The notes under the pieces: model-generated | Databases searched by the model: none | What the model was told of the DNA's origin: nothing | The model's input: only the letters and a program-made list of their open reading frames with translations | Shown here: piece by piece, positions 18,851-27,383 of the stretch | Numbering within the stretch: position 1 is the stretch's first letter | How the letters are laid out: the number at the start of each line of letters is the position of its first letter | Assembly (NCBI GenBank): GCA_947372165.1 | Contig: CANBSP010000001.1 | Location: 124,001-188,000 of the forward strand | Direction: 5' to 3' | DNA from: Actinomycetota bacterium | GTDB taxonomy: Bacteria; Actinomycetota; Actinomycetes; Nanopelagicales; Nanopelagicaceae | DNA length: 64,000 bases | Position numbers and translations under genes: made by a program

Positions 18851-19894
18851 GTGAAGATTTCACAAAAAATTTCACTAGCAGCAGTTGCAATCGCAACTGT
18901 ACTTGCTGGTTCAATCTCGCCTGTAGCTCATGCTGCGGACGCGCTTCAGCTTTATGCTGCTCTCGATTATTCAACGGATGTCGCGACAGCTTTCACAGCC
19001 AAGACTGGCATTCCAGTCAACGTAACAGCACTTTCAACAGGACCATTGCTCGCAAAGATCACAGCCGAGAAGAACAACCCTCAGTGGGGCGTTTACTGGG
19101 CAGATGGAGCAGAACCTTGCGCAGCGTTTGATTTGGATAAGCAACTCTTGCATTACAAGTCACCGGGTGCACACCTGAACGCGATCGGCGCTCAGCTCGC
19201 TCCAAAGACCACTGCCTACCAGGTTCCAGGATTCACTGAGATGGTCGGAGTTGTCTATAACTCTTCCAAGGTCCGCAAGCCAACATCATGGGATGACCTC
19301 GCAAGCGCTGATTTCAAGAACCAAGTTGGCATGAACAATCCATCAGTCTCAGGCCCAACATTCCCATTCATCGCAGGCCTTATTCAGCAGCTTGGAAGCC
19401 AAGATGCGATGAAGGCTTATCTCTTGAAGTTGAAGTCAAACGGTCTTCGTGCCTTCGATAAGAATTCAAAGACTCTTGCAGCACTTAACACTGGTGTGAT
19501 TAACGTAGGACTTGTTCAGTCTTCAGCAGCCATCACCGAAGTTAACAACTATAAGGCGAAGCCAGTTGCAGGCCTTACGCCTGCAGTAACTTATCTTGAT
19601 AAGACAACTGTTCTTCCTTCATGCCTAGCAATCGACGGTAAGGCTTCGGCTTTCCAGCAATCAGCGGCTAAGAAGTTTGCTGATTTCGTCATGAGCTCTG
19701 AGGCAGTTGCAATCATGGTGAAGTCCAACTCTGGAGATTCACTCTTCTGGCCTACTCTTGTTGGTCGCACACCATCGACTGCAATCACATCCATGCCTGC
19801 GATCTCATCTGGCAAGGTTCAGATTGTTGATCCATACAAGTACGCACTGATCCAAGGTGAAGTCCAGGATTGGTTCACTAAGAACGTCGCTTAA
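18851..19894 (+). CDS. ABC transporter substrate-binding protein (Fe3+/thiamine/phosphonate type)
   Basis: Extracellular solute-binding protein of the family that includes FbpA-type ferric-binding proteins. The GTG at 18851 follows AGGAG by five bases; an earlier in-frame start adds 11 non-signal residues and is rejected. The signal peptide ends at AHA-AD (about residue 28). No lipobox cysteine is present, unusual for a Gram-positive binding protein. Two cysteines in the mature chain (EPCAAF, LPSCLA) could form a disulfide. The Tyr-Tyr iron ligands of FbpA are not obvious, so the substrate is inferred only from the FTR1-like neighbour. Confidence 0.85.
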   Translation: MKISQKISLAAVAIATVLAGSISPVAHAADALQLYAALDYSTDVATAFTAKTGIPVNVTALSTGPLLAKITAEKNNPQWGVYWADGAEPCAAFDLDKQLLHYKSPGAHLNAIGAQLAPKTTAYQVPGFTEMVGVVYNSSKVRKPTSWDDLASADFKNQVGMNNPSVSGPTFPFIAGLIQQLGSQDAMKAYLLKLKSNGLRAFDKNSKTLAALNTGVINVGLVQSSAAITEVNNYKAKPVAGLTPAVTYLDKTTVLPSCLAIDGKASAFQQSAAKKFADFVMSSEAVAIMVKSNSGDSLFWPTLVGRTPSTAITSMPAISSGKVQIVDPYKYALIQGEVQDWFTKNVA

Positions 19895-19917
19895 GTAATA
19901 CAAAGGCGATATCTATA

Positions 19918-21672
19918 ATGTCTAAGAATAGAGAGCTCGAGGCTGCATTGCCTCGGGCTCTCTCTTTTGTTCGTGCAAAATTCTCACCCATGACCGCCTT
20001 TTGGCTCATCATCATCAGCATTCTTGTCCTTCCCATAATCCTCTTTCTTGCAGTCGCCTTCAGTCCCAAACTTCTTGATCAAGGCCCTCAGTGGTTTACC
20101 TTCAATAGTTTTAAGGCTGCAGCAGATCCCTACTTTGTCAGATCTATCTGGCACTCCTTTCTCCTTGGAGTGATCTCCGCTATCGCCGCAACCTCCATCG
20201 CAGTTGGAGTGGCATGGATTGTGTTGCGTACCAACGCCTCTGCTCGCAAGATCTGGAACCTTTCAATCTTCGCCCTTCTCCTTGCGCCTTCTTATCTCAT
20301 CGCCTTGGGATGGGAGCGAATTTTTGAACGTGCTGGTGTTCTCAACATTATTGGCATAGATCTGCCTCAAGTGAGAGACCTCCTCTATGGACCGGTTGGC
20401 ATCGGCATGATCCTCACCTTTAAAGGAATTCCCTTTGCCTACCTCGTCATCTCCAACGCAATGCGTGGCCTGGGTGAAGAGTTTGAGCAGGCAGTACGTG
20501 TACATGGTGGATCCCGCCTTCAAGCCTTCAAGATGATGGTCACACTTCTCCTCCCAGCGCTCTGGTCTGGTATCGCAATCGTCTTCGCTGAAAGCATCAG
20601 TGATTTTGGTGTCGCCTCCCAGCTCTCCTCCCCTGGCCGATACTCGGTGGCAACCTTCACGCTCTATAAATCTGTGATGTCGATACCAGTTTCATTCCCT
20701 CTCTGCGCCGCCATCTCCATCATCCTTCTCGCACTCGTGGTGCTCGCCCTCCTTGCGCAGGCAAAGGCGCTACGAGGTAGGTCCTTCCGCGTACTCAGTG
20801 GCCGAACTAGGCCGGTGACGCGCCACAAACTCTCTCGCCTTGGCGCGGTGGGTTCCAACTCGGCAATTTACGGGCTGCTATTTCTTACCTTAGGAATCCC
20901 AGTCTTTGGTGCCATCTCTGCCTCGATGATTCAAGGTCTTGGAACAGTGATTACCAATTATCAATTTAACTTTGATAACTACCTTCGCGTAATCAAGAGC
21001 CCACTTCTTCGTTCCCCGCTCCTCTTCTCTGCCGAGGCAGCGCTCATCACGGCCACGGTCGCCGTAGTCCTTGCAGCCGTCTCCTCCAAAATGCTTGTTT
21101 CAACCAAAAATGGTGCCGGCAAGAAGTTTCTCGACTTCTTCCTACTCGCCGCAGTTGGACTACCCGGAATCGTCTTTGCGATCGGCTACATCTTCGCCTA
21201 CAACCTCCCAATTGCTCAGAAGTATGGGTTCCATCTCTATGGAACGGTTGCGCTCTTAGTCTTGGCCTATATCGCCACGGCTCTCCCATCGACGACTCGA
21301 TCACTTGTCGGAAACATGAATCAATTCCAGGAATCCCTCTCTGAGGCATGTCGAGTACATGGCTTCAATGCAATCAAAACCTGGATCGCAGTCGTCCTTC
21401 CTCTGATCTCACGTCCACTCTTAGCTGCCTGGTGCCTCACCTACTGCGGCACACTCCTCGAACTACCCGTAAGTCAGATTCTCTACCCACCAGGGCATGC
21501 CCCGCTTGCTGTAGGTATTGATCGCGCCCTTGGAAACTATGACTTTGGAGGAGGAACTGCGATGGAGGTCTTTGCCATTATCTCGGCTTTGATCGTAGTA
21601 GCGATCATGTTTGCTCTCTATGAATTCTTCGCACCTCAAGGGTGGAAACAACTAGGAAAGGCACGTCAATGA
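19918..21672 (+). CDS. ABC transporter permease, two fused membrane domains
   Basis: Permease of 584 residues with two BPD_transp_1-type halves in tandem, like FbpB or ThiP. There are about twelve helices, with a cytoplasmic EAA-like loop in each half: FEQAVRVHGGSRLQAFK (about 180-196) and LSEACRVHGFNAIKTW (about 472-487). These contact the ATPase. It starts 23 bases after the binding-protein gene and overlaps the ATPase gene by four bases. The fused architecture is usual for Fe3+, thiamine and 2-aminoethylphosphonate importers. Confidence 0.92.
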   Translation: MSKNRELEAALPRALSFVRAKFSPMTAFWLIIISILVLPIILFLAVAFSPKLLDQGPQWFTFNSFKAAADPYFVRSIWHSFLLGVISAIAATSIAVGVAWIVLRTNASARKIWNLSIFALLLAPSYLIALGWERIFERAGVLNIIGIDLPQVRDLLYGPVGIGMILTFKGIPFAYLVISNAMRGLGEEFEQAVRVHGGSRLQAFKMMVTLLLPALWSGIAIVFAESISDFGVASQLSSPGRYSVATFTLYKSVMSIPVSFPLCAAISIILLALVVLALLAQAKALRGRSFRVLSGRTRPVTRHKLSRLGAVGSNSAIYGLLFLTLGIPVFGAISASMIQGLGTVITNYQFNFDNYLRVIKSPLLRSPLLFSAEAALITATVAVVLAAVSSKMLVSTKNGAGKKFLDFFLLAAVGLPGIVFAIGYIFAYNLPIAQKYGFHLYGTVALLVLAYIATALPSTTRSLVGNMNQFQESLSEACRVHGFNAIKTWIAVVLPLISRPLLAAWCLTYCGTLLELPVSQILYPPGHAPLAVGIDRALGNYDFGGGTAMEVFAIISALIVVAIMFALYEFFAPQGWKQLGKARQ

Positions 21673-22748
21673 AGAGCGGTCATTCAATTCGAATTGTTGA
21701 GGCACGGAAAAATTATGGTTCCTTGGCGGCGCTCAATGGCCTCTCCCTCGAAATTCAAGCCGGTCAATTCACAGTGCTTCTTGGGCCTTCTGGCTCTGGA
21801 AAGTCCACATTAATCAGATCCCTAGCGGGAATTGAGAAACTCGACTCTGGTTCAATCTTCTTCGGCGATCGCGAGGTTAATAAGGGTCCACTCAACCTTG
21901 CTCCAGATAAGCGTGATCTTGCGATGGTCTTCCAAGATTACGCACTCTGGCCACACCTCAGTGCCTTCGACAATATTGGATATGCACTCAAGCGCCGCAA
22001 GTTGCCGGCGGAGGAGTCCACAAAGAAGATCAACCAAGCGCTCGCACAAGTTGGGCTTGGAACAAAAGGAGCTAACTACCCGCATCAACTCTCCGGTGGT
22101 GAACAACAACGTGTTGCACTCGCTCGCGCAATCGTCGCTGACCCAGCGTTACTGCTCTTTGACGAGCCGCTCTCCAATCTCGATGCTGATCTACGCGAAA
22201 GATTACGTATCGAAATCTCTACATTGACTCGAGAGATCGGCGCATCAGCTCTTTACATTACTCACGATCAATCTGAGGCCTTTGCTCTTGCTGATCGTAT
22301 CGGTGTCATCAATAAGGGCTCCATCGAGCAAATTGATACCCCAGAAGCCATCTACAACACACCGGCAACTCGCTTTGTCGCGACCTTTACGGGCACGGCA
22401 GGAATCTTTACCGGTGTGGTGAAATCCGTTGGCGAGGAGAGTTGCATCGTGACCCTCGGAAATGAAGAACTCACGGCTCGTCACACAGTCGCTATCTCTG
22501 TTGGGCAAGAGGTCGACCTACTTGTTCGCCCTGCGGCAACGAGTTTCACCGATAAGGACAAGAACCGCATCTCCTCCACCATCACAGATATTGCCTACCG
22601 CGGTCGAGGATATGAGCATGCGATTGAGACGAAATACGGGTCCCTGACTGGCGTATTCGATACGATGTCACATCCGCGTGGTCGAACCATGGAGGTCTCC
22701 ATCGATCCCGAGCGTTGTATTGCTTTCCCGCACCAACCAAAGAATTAA
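21669..22748 (+). CDS. ABC transporter ATP-binding protein
   Basis: ATPase of the FbpC/PotA type, 359 residues. Walker A is GPSGSGKST (about 39-47), Q-loop VFQDYALWPH, signature LSGGEQQRVALA, Walker B LLLFDEPLSNLD, switch His in YITHDQSEA. A C-terminal TOBE-like regulatory domain follows (about 240-359). The ATG at 21669 overlaps the permease stop and has GGAAAGG upstream; an in-frame start nine codons earlier is unlikely. It belongs to the same operon. Confidence 0.93.
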   Translation: MKSGHSIRIVEARKNYGSLAALNGLSLEIQAGQFTVLLGPSGSGKSTLIRSLAGIEKLDSGSIFFGDREVNKGPLNLAPDKRDLAMVFQDYALWPHLSAFDNIGYALKRRKLPAEESTKKINQALAQVGLGTKGANYPHQLSGGEQQRVALARAIVADPALLLFDEPLSNLDADLRERLRIEISTLTREIGASALYITHDQSEAFALADRIGVINKGSIEQIDTPEAIYNTPATRFVATFTGTAGIFTGVVKSVGEESCIVTLGNEELTARHTVAISVGQEVDLLVRPAATSFTDKDKNRISSTITDIAYRGRGYEHAIETKYGSLTGVFDTMSHPRGRTMEVSIDPERCIAFPHQPKN

Positions 22749-22789
22749 CCCTGACAAATTTTGACAAATTCTGAAAAATAAGGAGACTC

Positions 22790-23821
22790 ATGTTTCACTC
22801 ACTCAGCGGCAATGACATCGCCCTTTTCGTATCTGTCTTTCTTGCCTGTGCGGTCGAAGCAGTTGAAGCAGTCACCATCATTCTCGCCGCCGGCACCTCA
22901 CGTGATTGGCGCTCAACATTTCAAGGCGTTATCTCAGGGCTGGTAGTTCTTGCAGGTCTGATCGTCGTTCTCGGACCAAGTATCGACAAGCTTCCTAAGA
23001 GCACCTTGCGGTTAATGGTTGGCGGATTACTTCTCGTCTTTGGTATGCAGTGGCTACGCAAAGCTGTCCTGCGCGCCAGTGGCTTCAAAGCGTTACACGA
23101 CGAAGAGAAGATCTTCAAGGATGAAGTTGCAGCGGCTCAAGGTGTTGCGAGAGTCTCTCGCTTTGCTGTCACTGACTGGTATGCCTTCACTCTCTCCTTC
23201 AAAGGAGTATTGCTTGAAGGCTTAGAGGTCGTCTTCATCGTTGTTACATTTGGAATTATCCAAAAAGGTTCAAACCCTCAAGCATTCTCACTCGCTGTCT
23301 GGGCTGCGGCCATCGCAGTGGTGATTGTTGCTATTGCAGGATTTGCTATCCATAAGCCACTCTCCCGTGTTCCCGAGAACACCATGAAATTTGTCGTCGG
23401 GACTTTGCTTACCTCGTTCGGAATATTCTGGGGGGCAGAGGGCGCGGGTGCGACCTGGCCTCATGCTGACCTCTCACTCCTTGCCATCATTCCATTTGTT
23501 CTTCTCGCCTGCTTTGGATTGATAACCATCCTGAAAGCTCGCAAGGCGAAGAACCTTCCTATCCGCAAGCTAAACCTTCCAACTTTTAGTGAGCCATCCA
23601 AAGATGCTTCGTTGCCTATTCGCTACCTCGGGGGCTTCCTCTTCTTCTGGTATGACTTCATTATTGGCGACGATTGGCGCGTAGCTGCCGGTGTCGTTCT
23701 TGGCTTCTTTGCCACACATGCCATCGGCTTATCTGGCTGGTGGCTCATGCCAGTAGTCGTTGCCTTGATGTTGGTCTATACCTTGCATGAAGCCACTCGC
23801 CCAGCAAAGGTCGCGGCTTAG
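22790..23821 (+). CDS. Divergent FTR1-like membrane protein with C-terminal two-helix extension
   Basis: Membrane protein of 343 residues related to the iron permease FTR1/EfeU, with about seven helices in the first 240 residues. The two Arg-Glu-Gly-Leu-Glu motifs of true FTR1 are altered: the first reads VEAVEA (Glu23, Glu26) and the second LEGLE (142-146), both without the arginine. A separate C-terminal part (about 270-343) holds FWYDFIIGDDW and two more helices not found in EfeU. AAGGAG precedes the ATG. It is the last gene of the ABC cassette, so it probably shares the substrate, perhaps iron or another metal. Compare the canonical EfeU at 41464-42300. Confidence 0.75.
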   Translation: MFHSLSGNDIALFVSVFLACAVEAVEAVTIILAAGTSRDWRSTFQGVISGLVVLAGLIVVLGPSIDKLPKSTLRLMVGGLLLVFGMQWLRKAVLRASGFKALHDEEKIFKDEVAAAQGVARVSRFAVTDWYAFTLSFKGVLLEGLEVVFIVVTFGIIQKGSNPQAFSLAVWAAAIAVVIVAIAGFAIHKPLSRVPENTMKFVVGTLLTSFGIFWGAEGAGATWPHADLSLLAIIPFVLLACFGLITILKARKAKNLPIRKLNLPTFSEPSKDASLPIRYLGGFLFFWYDFIIGDDWRVAAGVVLGFFATHAIGLSGWWLMPVVVALMLVYTLHEATRPAKVAA

Positions 23822-23828
23822 GTTTTGA

Positions 23829-25220
23829 TTAGGCGCGGAGAGCTACTGCAATCTCGCGAAAATCTTCAACGAGAAGATCGATCTCTCTCTGGGTATGTGC
23901 AAGGCTGATCAGCCATTGTTCATCCAGTCCCGGGGGTGTGATGATTCCGCGATTGAGTGACCAGAGCCAAGAGAGTTCTGCAATCTCAAAGTCCGTCGCT
24001 TTGTAATCACGATAGTTGCGCACTGGATCGATTGACCAGGTAATGCAACCCTTGACGCCGAATCCAACCGTATGCGCAGGAAGTTCGTACTCATTGATGA
24101 TATCTGTGATGCGATCAAGGGCATTGTGATTGAGACGTTCTGCCTCAGCTAACGCTTCTGCTGTCGCGACCATATCAACTCCGCGGATTCCAGCCATCGC
24201 GAGCGGACTACCGTTGAAAGTTCCGTAATGAGGCATGCGGTTATCAGTAATTGCATCCATAAATTGCTTCTTGCCTCCGAATGCTGCAACCGGCATTCCG
24301 CCACCAATTGATTTTGCAAGAGTGATGAGATCAGGTTGGACACCGAGTCTGACCGCAGCCCCATGAGGTCCCGCTGTCAGGCCAGTCTTTACCTCGTCAA
24401 ATATGAGAACGATTCCATATTGATCACAGAGCGCACGAACTCCTTCGAGATATCCATCATCTGGCAGAACAATCGCAAGATTCTCAAGAACTGGCTCGAC
24501 GATAAAGCAAGCAATCGAAGCATGATCGCGAGCGAAAACCTTCTCTAGCGCAGGAAGATCATTGAACGGCACCACAAAGACAACGCCCGGACTGGTTCCA
24601 TTTTGCACAACGGAATATGGCTCATCCGCAGGTCCTGCCTCACTGAGTGCGGGCTTTCCAGAGACCGTCATTGAATCCGAGCTGCCGTGATATCCGCCCT
24701 CGACTTTAACGATCGCATCCTTACCGGTGTAGGCCTTCGCGGTACGAACTGCATACATTGTGGCCTCTGTGCCTGAGTTTGCGAAGCGCACCTGATCGAT
24801 GTGGAAACGCTTGCAAAGGCGTTCGCCTGCATCACGAGATATTGGTGATGGTGTCACAAAGAGCATGCCAGTCTCGAGGGCTTTCTGCGCCTCGGAGACA
24901 ACGGTTGGATTGAGATGACCAGCGAGCATTGCACCAAATCCCATTGAGAGATCTAAGAGTTGACGACCGTCGACATCGGTCATGTAGGCACCTTTAGCAG
25001 ACGCTATAGAGATGGGATATGGATCCCAATGCTGAAAGCTTGAGACAACGCCCATCGGCATGCTCTGCTTGGCAACATCAAATTCCTTAAGTGAGGCTCC
25101 AGTATCGCGAGTAAAGCGATCCCATTCAGCAGCCATTAACTTTGCAACGATGGACTTATCAACCGGACGTGTCTGTGAAGCGGTCCTTGTATATTTATTG
25201 GGATTCAGTGAATTTTTCAT
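23829..25220 (-). CDS. Class-III aminotransferase (glutamate-1-semialdehyde aminomutase-like)
   Basis: PLP enzyme of the aminotransferase class-III fold, 463 residues from this start. It has the phosphate-binding NSGTEATMYAVRTA, GGYHGSSD, the cofactor Asp in IFDEVKTG and the Schiff-base Lys in TLAKSIGGG. It resembles HemL, but the long N-terminus and isolation from heme genes make a different amino substrate likely. I prefer the ATG at 25220, preceded by TGATACCTT (extended -10) seven bases upstream; an ATG at 25256 would add 12 residues. It converges on the FTR1-like gene with a seven-base gap. Confidence 0.8.
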   Translation of the reverse strand: MKNSLNPNKYTRTASQTRPVDKSIVAKLMAAEWDRFTRDTGASLKEFDVAKQSMPMGVVSSFQHWDPYPISIASAKGAYMTDVDGRQLLDLSMGFGAMLAGHLNPTVVSEAQKALETGMLFVTPSPISRDAGERLCKRFHIDQVRFANSGTEATMYAVRTAKAYTGKDAIVKVEGGYHGSSDSMTVSGKPALSEAGPADEPYSVVQNGTSPGVVFVVPFNDLPALEKVFARDHASIACFIVEPVLENLAIVLPDDGYLEGVRALCDQYGIVLIFDEVKTGLTAGPHGAAVRLGVQPDLITLAKSIGGGMPVAAFGGKKQFMDAITDNRMPHYGTFNGSPLAMAGIRGVDMVATAEALAEAERLNHNALDRITDIINEYELPAHTVGFGVKGCITWSIDPVRNYRDYKATDFEIAELSWLWSLNRGIITPPGLDEQWLISLAHTQREIDLLVEDFREIAVALRA

Positions 25221-25227
25221 TTGTGCC

Positions 25228-25233
25228 AAGGTA
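25228..25233 (-). promoter_or_regulatory. Candidate leaderless -10 box for the aminotransferase gene
   Basis: TACCTT with an upstream TG (extended -10), seven bases before the ATG at 25220 on the minus strand. Confidence 0.4.
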
Positions 25234-25289
25234 TCAGAAGGCTGAAAAAGAGTCATTTTTCACTCTAACTATGCGTGTTGATATTGGAC

Positions 25290-25323
25290 GTTTATCTGAA
25301 ATTTTTCAAAGAGAGAGATAAAC
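25290..25323. promoter_or_regulatory. Inverted repeat in the aminotransferase/MFS divergent region
   Basis: Perfect eight-base arms GTTTATCT (25290-25297) and AGATAAAC (25316-25323), 18 bases apart. A possible operator for the divergent pair. Confidence 0.4.
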
Positions 25324-25325
25324 TT

Positions 25326-25339
25326 AACGAAGTATCGTT
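25326..25339. promoter_or_regulatory. Second inverted repeat before the MFS gene
   Basis: AACGA, four bases, TCGTT, 58 bases before the MFS start. Size and place fit a TetR- or MarR-type operator, but no regulator gene adjoins. Confidence 0.4.
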
Positions 25340-25397
25340 CACCTATTGAACATCCTCACTTTTAACCCTAAAACGTAGAACATCCGAAAGGTAAATC

Positions 25398-26861
25398 ATG
25401 TCTAAAAAAGTTGCAGAAGTTGGCTTGGATCCAAATCGATGGCGCGCACTCGCAGTTATTGCGATCGCACAACTGATGGTAGTTCTCGACGCATCCATTG
25501 TTAATATCGCGATCCCAAGTGCCCAGCGAGATCTTCATATCTCAGCCGCAAACCGCCAGTGGGTCGTCACTGCTTATACTCTCGCTTTCGGTTCACTCCT
25601 CCTTCTTGGCGGTCGTATCGCTGACGTTGTCGGACGGAAGAAGATCTTTATCGTTGGGTTGGTCGGATTCGCCGGCGCTTCAGCAATTGGTGGAATTGCC
25701 TCAACTCAGGCGCTCCTCTTTGCAGCTCGTGGTCTTCAGGGTGTATTCGGTGCGCTTCTCGCTCCGGCTGCACTCTCTCTTATCAACGTCACTTTCACAC
25801 TTCCTAAAGAGCGCGCAAAGGCATTTGGTGTCTATGGCGCGATTGCCGGCGGAGGCGCTGCGATTGGTCTCATCATGGGTGGAACTCTCACGCAATACGC
25901 TTCATGGCGCTGGTGCTTGGGCGTAAACGTCCCCATTGCACTCGTCGCAGTAGCGATGGCTCTTCCTTGGCTCCACGAATCCCATGCCGAAGGTGAAAAT
26001 AGCTACGACATTCCAGGTGCGGTCACAGTCTCACTCGGACTTCTCTCACTCGTTTACGGATTGAGCCAAGCAGCAACAAAGGGCTGGGGAAAGAGTTCGA
26101 CTTATCAGTACTTCGTTATTGCCGCAGTGCTCATAGTTCTCTTCTTCATCATCGAGTCACGCGTGAAGCATCCATTACTTCCAGTCCGAGTACTTGCTGA
26201 ACGTAATCGTGGTGGCTCATATCTTGCGACCCTGCTTATCGGTTCTGGGCTCTTCACAATGTTCCTCTTCTTGAGTATCTACTTCCAAAATGTTCTTGGA
26301 TATAGTGCGTTGAAGTCTGGCTTTGCCTTCTTGCCATTCTCAGTTGGAGTCATCACCTTTGCTGGCGTTGCCTCCACTTTGCTACCAAAGGTCGGCGCTC
26401 GGCCATTGATGCTCACCGGTCTATTGATGGCAACGATTGGACTCTTCTTCCTCTCTCGCTTTACACCACATTCTTCCTATCTCACCGCGATTCTCCCAGC
26501 GCTCATCATCATGAGTACCGGTCTTGCCCTTGTCTTTATTCCAAGTGCAACTACTGGTCTTCATGGAATCGGTGGACGTGATTCGGGTGTGGCATCAGCG
26601 ATGATCAACACAAGTCAGCAGATTGGCGGCTCACTTGGAGCGGCTCTTCTTAACACTGTCGCAGTGACCGCATCTACCTCTTTTGCCGCGAGCCATACTT
26701 CACTTGGTAAGGCGCTGCCAGCATTTGCGGCAGTACACGGCTTCTCAGTTGCCTTCCGTTTCGGTGCGATCTTCTTATTGTTGGCAGCGATCATCATCGC
26801 GCTCACCATCAATGTGGGTAAGCATGCATCGGATTCAGCTGAAGGAGTTGTCCTTCACTAA
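25398..26861 (+). CDS. MFS exporter, DHA2 (EmrB/QacA) family
   Basis: Drug:H+ antiporter-type exporter of 487 residues with about 14 membrane helices. Helix 1 contains VVLDASIVNIAIP, motif A is GGRIADVVGRKK between helices 2 and 3, and motif C-like GAIAGGGAAIGLIMGG lies in helix 5. AAAGG precedes the ATG. The substrate is unknown. The upstream 177-base region with two inverted repeats is shared with the divergent aminotransferase gene, so the two could be regulated together, for example as synthesis and export of one compound. Confidence 0.9.
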   Translation: MSKKVAEVGLDPNRWRALAVIAIAQLMVVLDASIVNIAIPSAQRDLHISAANRQWVVTAYTLAFGSLLLLGGRIADVVGRKKIFIVGLVGFAGASAIGGIASTQALLFAARGLQGVFGALLAPAALSLINVTFTLPKERAKAFGVYGAIAGGGAAIGLIMGGTLTQYASWRWCLGVNVPIALVAVAMALPWLHESHAEGENSYDIPGAVTVSLGLLSLVYGLSQAATKGWGKSSTYQYFVIAAVLIVLFFIIESRVKHPLLPVRVLAERNRGGSYLATLLIGSGLFTMFLFLSIYFQNVLGYSALKSGFAFLPFSVGVITFAGVASTLLPKVGARPLMLTGLLMATIGLFFLSRFTPHSSYLTAILPALIIMSTGLALVFIPSATTGLHGIGGRDSGVASAMINTSQQIGGSLGAALLNTVAVTASTSFAASHTSLGKALPAFAAVHGFSVAFRFGAIFLLLAAIIIALTINVGKHASDSAEGVVLH

Positions 26862-26864
26862 CGA

Positions 26865-27371
26865 CTACTTTCGTCGGTAGATAAAGATCCCGAAGAGCAG
26901 ACCGAAGACGATCAAGGTCGTCGAAGTTGCAATCTGGGCAAGATTCTTCTGACTTCCATGGTGCGGTTGTTGCGTCGTATACGGCGTAGCAACCGCACTA
27001 TTTTCTTGGCTCTTGTAGATGAATGAGTACTCCCCGTCGAGAACATGGCCATCGGCTGCCGCTATCCGATAATTCACAAGCACTGGGCCATCGACATCAT
27101 TGGGCGATACGGCAACAGTAAGAACTGAGCCTTCAACCGTTGTTGAACCTTCAAGTGATTGAGCGTTCGCGTTGGTGACGCTCACCTTATTGATCTGCGC
27201 ACCCGCTAAAACTTGAAGTGGTTCGCCAAAGGTAAGAGTGAGGTGGTCAGGCCAACTTTGGATAGTTGTATCGTGCGAAGGATCGCTCGATATGAGCGTT
27301 GTGTGAGCTTGGGCGATCTGCGGCATGGCAAGGAAGGCCATTGAGAGAACTGCGGCGAGAAACTTCTTCAT
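26865..27371 (-). CDS. CopC-domain copper-binding protein, membrane anchored
   Basis: Exported copper-resistance-type protein of 168 residues. The signal peptide ends at AQA, leaving His as mature residue 1 (HTTLISSDPS), the usual Cu2+-binding N-terminus. The DGHVLDGEY segment supplies the second conserved His. A C-terminal helix (about 145-163) ends in YRRK, so the domain is anchored outside the cell. No CopD or YcnI gene adjoins. TAAGAT lies six bases before the ATG and overlaps the SDR stop, so it has its own leaderless promoter although it sits nine bases behind the SDR gene. Confidence 0.88.
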   Translation of the reverse strand: MKKFLAAVLSMAFLAMPQIAQAHTTLISSDPSHDTTIQSWPDHLTLTFGEPLQVLAGAQINKVSVTNANAQSLEGSTTVEGSVLTVAVSPNDVDGPVLVNYRIAAADGHVLDGEYSFIYKSQENSAVATPYTTQQPHHGSQKNLAQIATSTTLIVFGLLFGIFIYRRK

Positions 27372-27377
27372 ATCTCG

Positions 27378-27383
27378 ATCTTA
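27378..27383 (-). promoter_or_regulatory. Candidate leaderless -10 box for the copC gene
   Basis: TAAGAT on the minus strand, six bases before the ATG at 27371; its first bases are the stop codon of the upstream SDR gene. Confidence 0.5.

Noticed and set aside
22753-22782. Three TGACAAATT/TGAAAAAT units as a regulatory repeat before the FTR1-like gene
   Set aside because: Short, imperfect and AT-rich; it may include a TTGACA-like -35, but spacing to the start leaves no room for a normal promoter.
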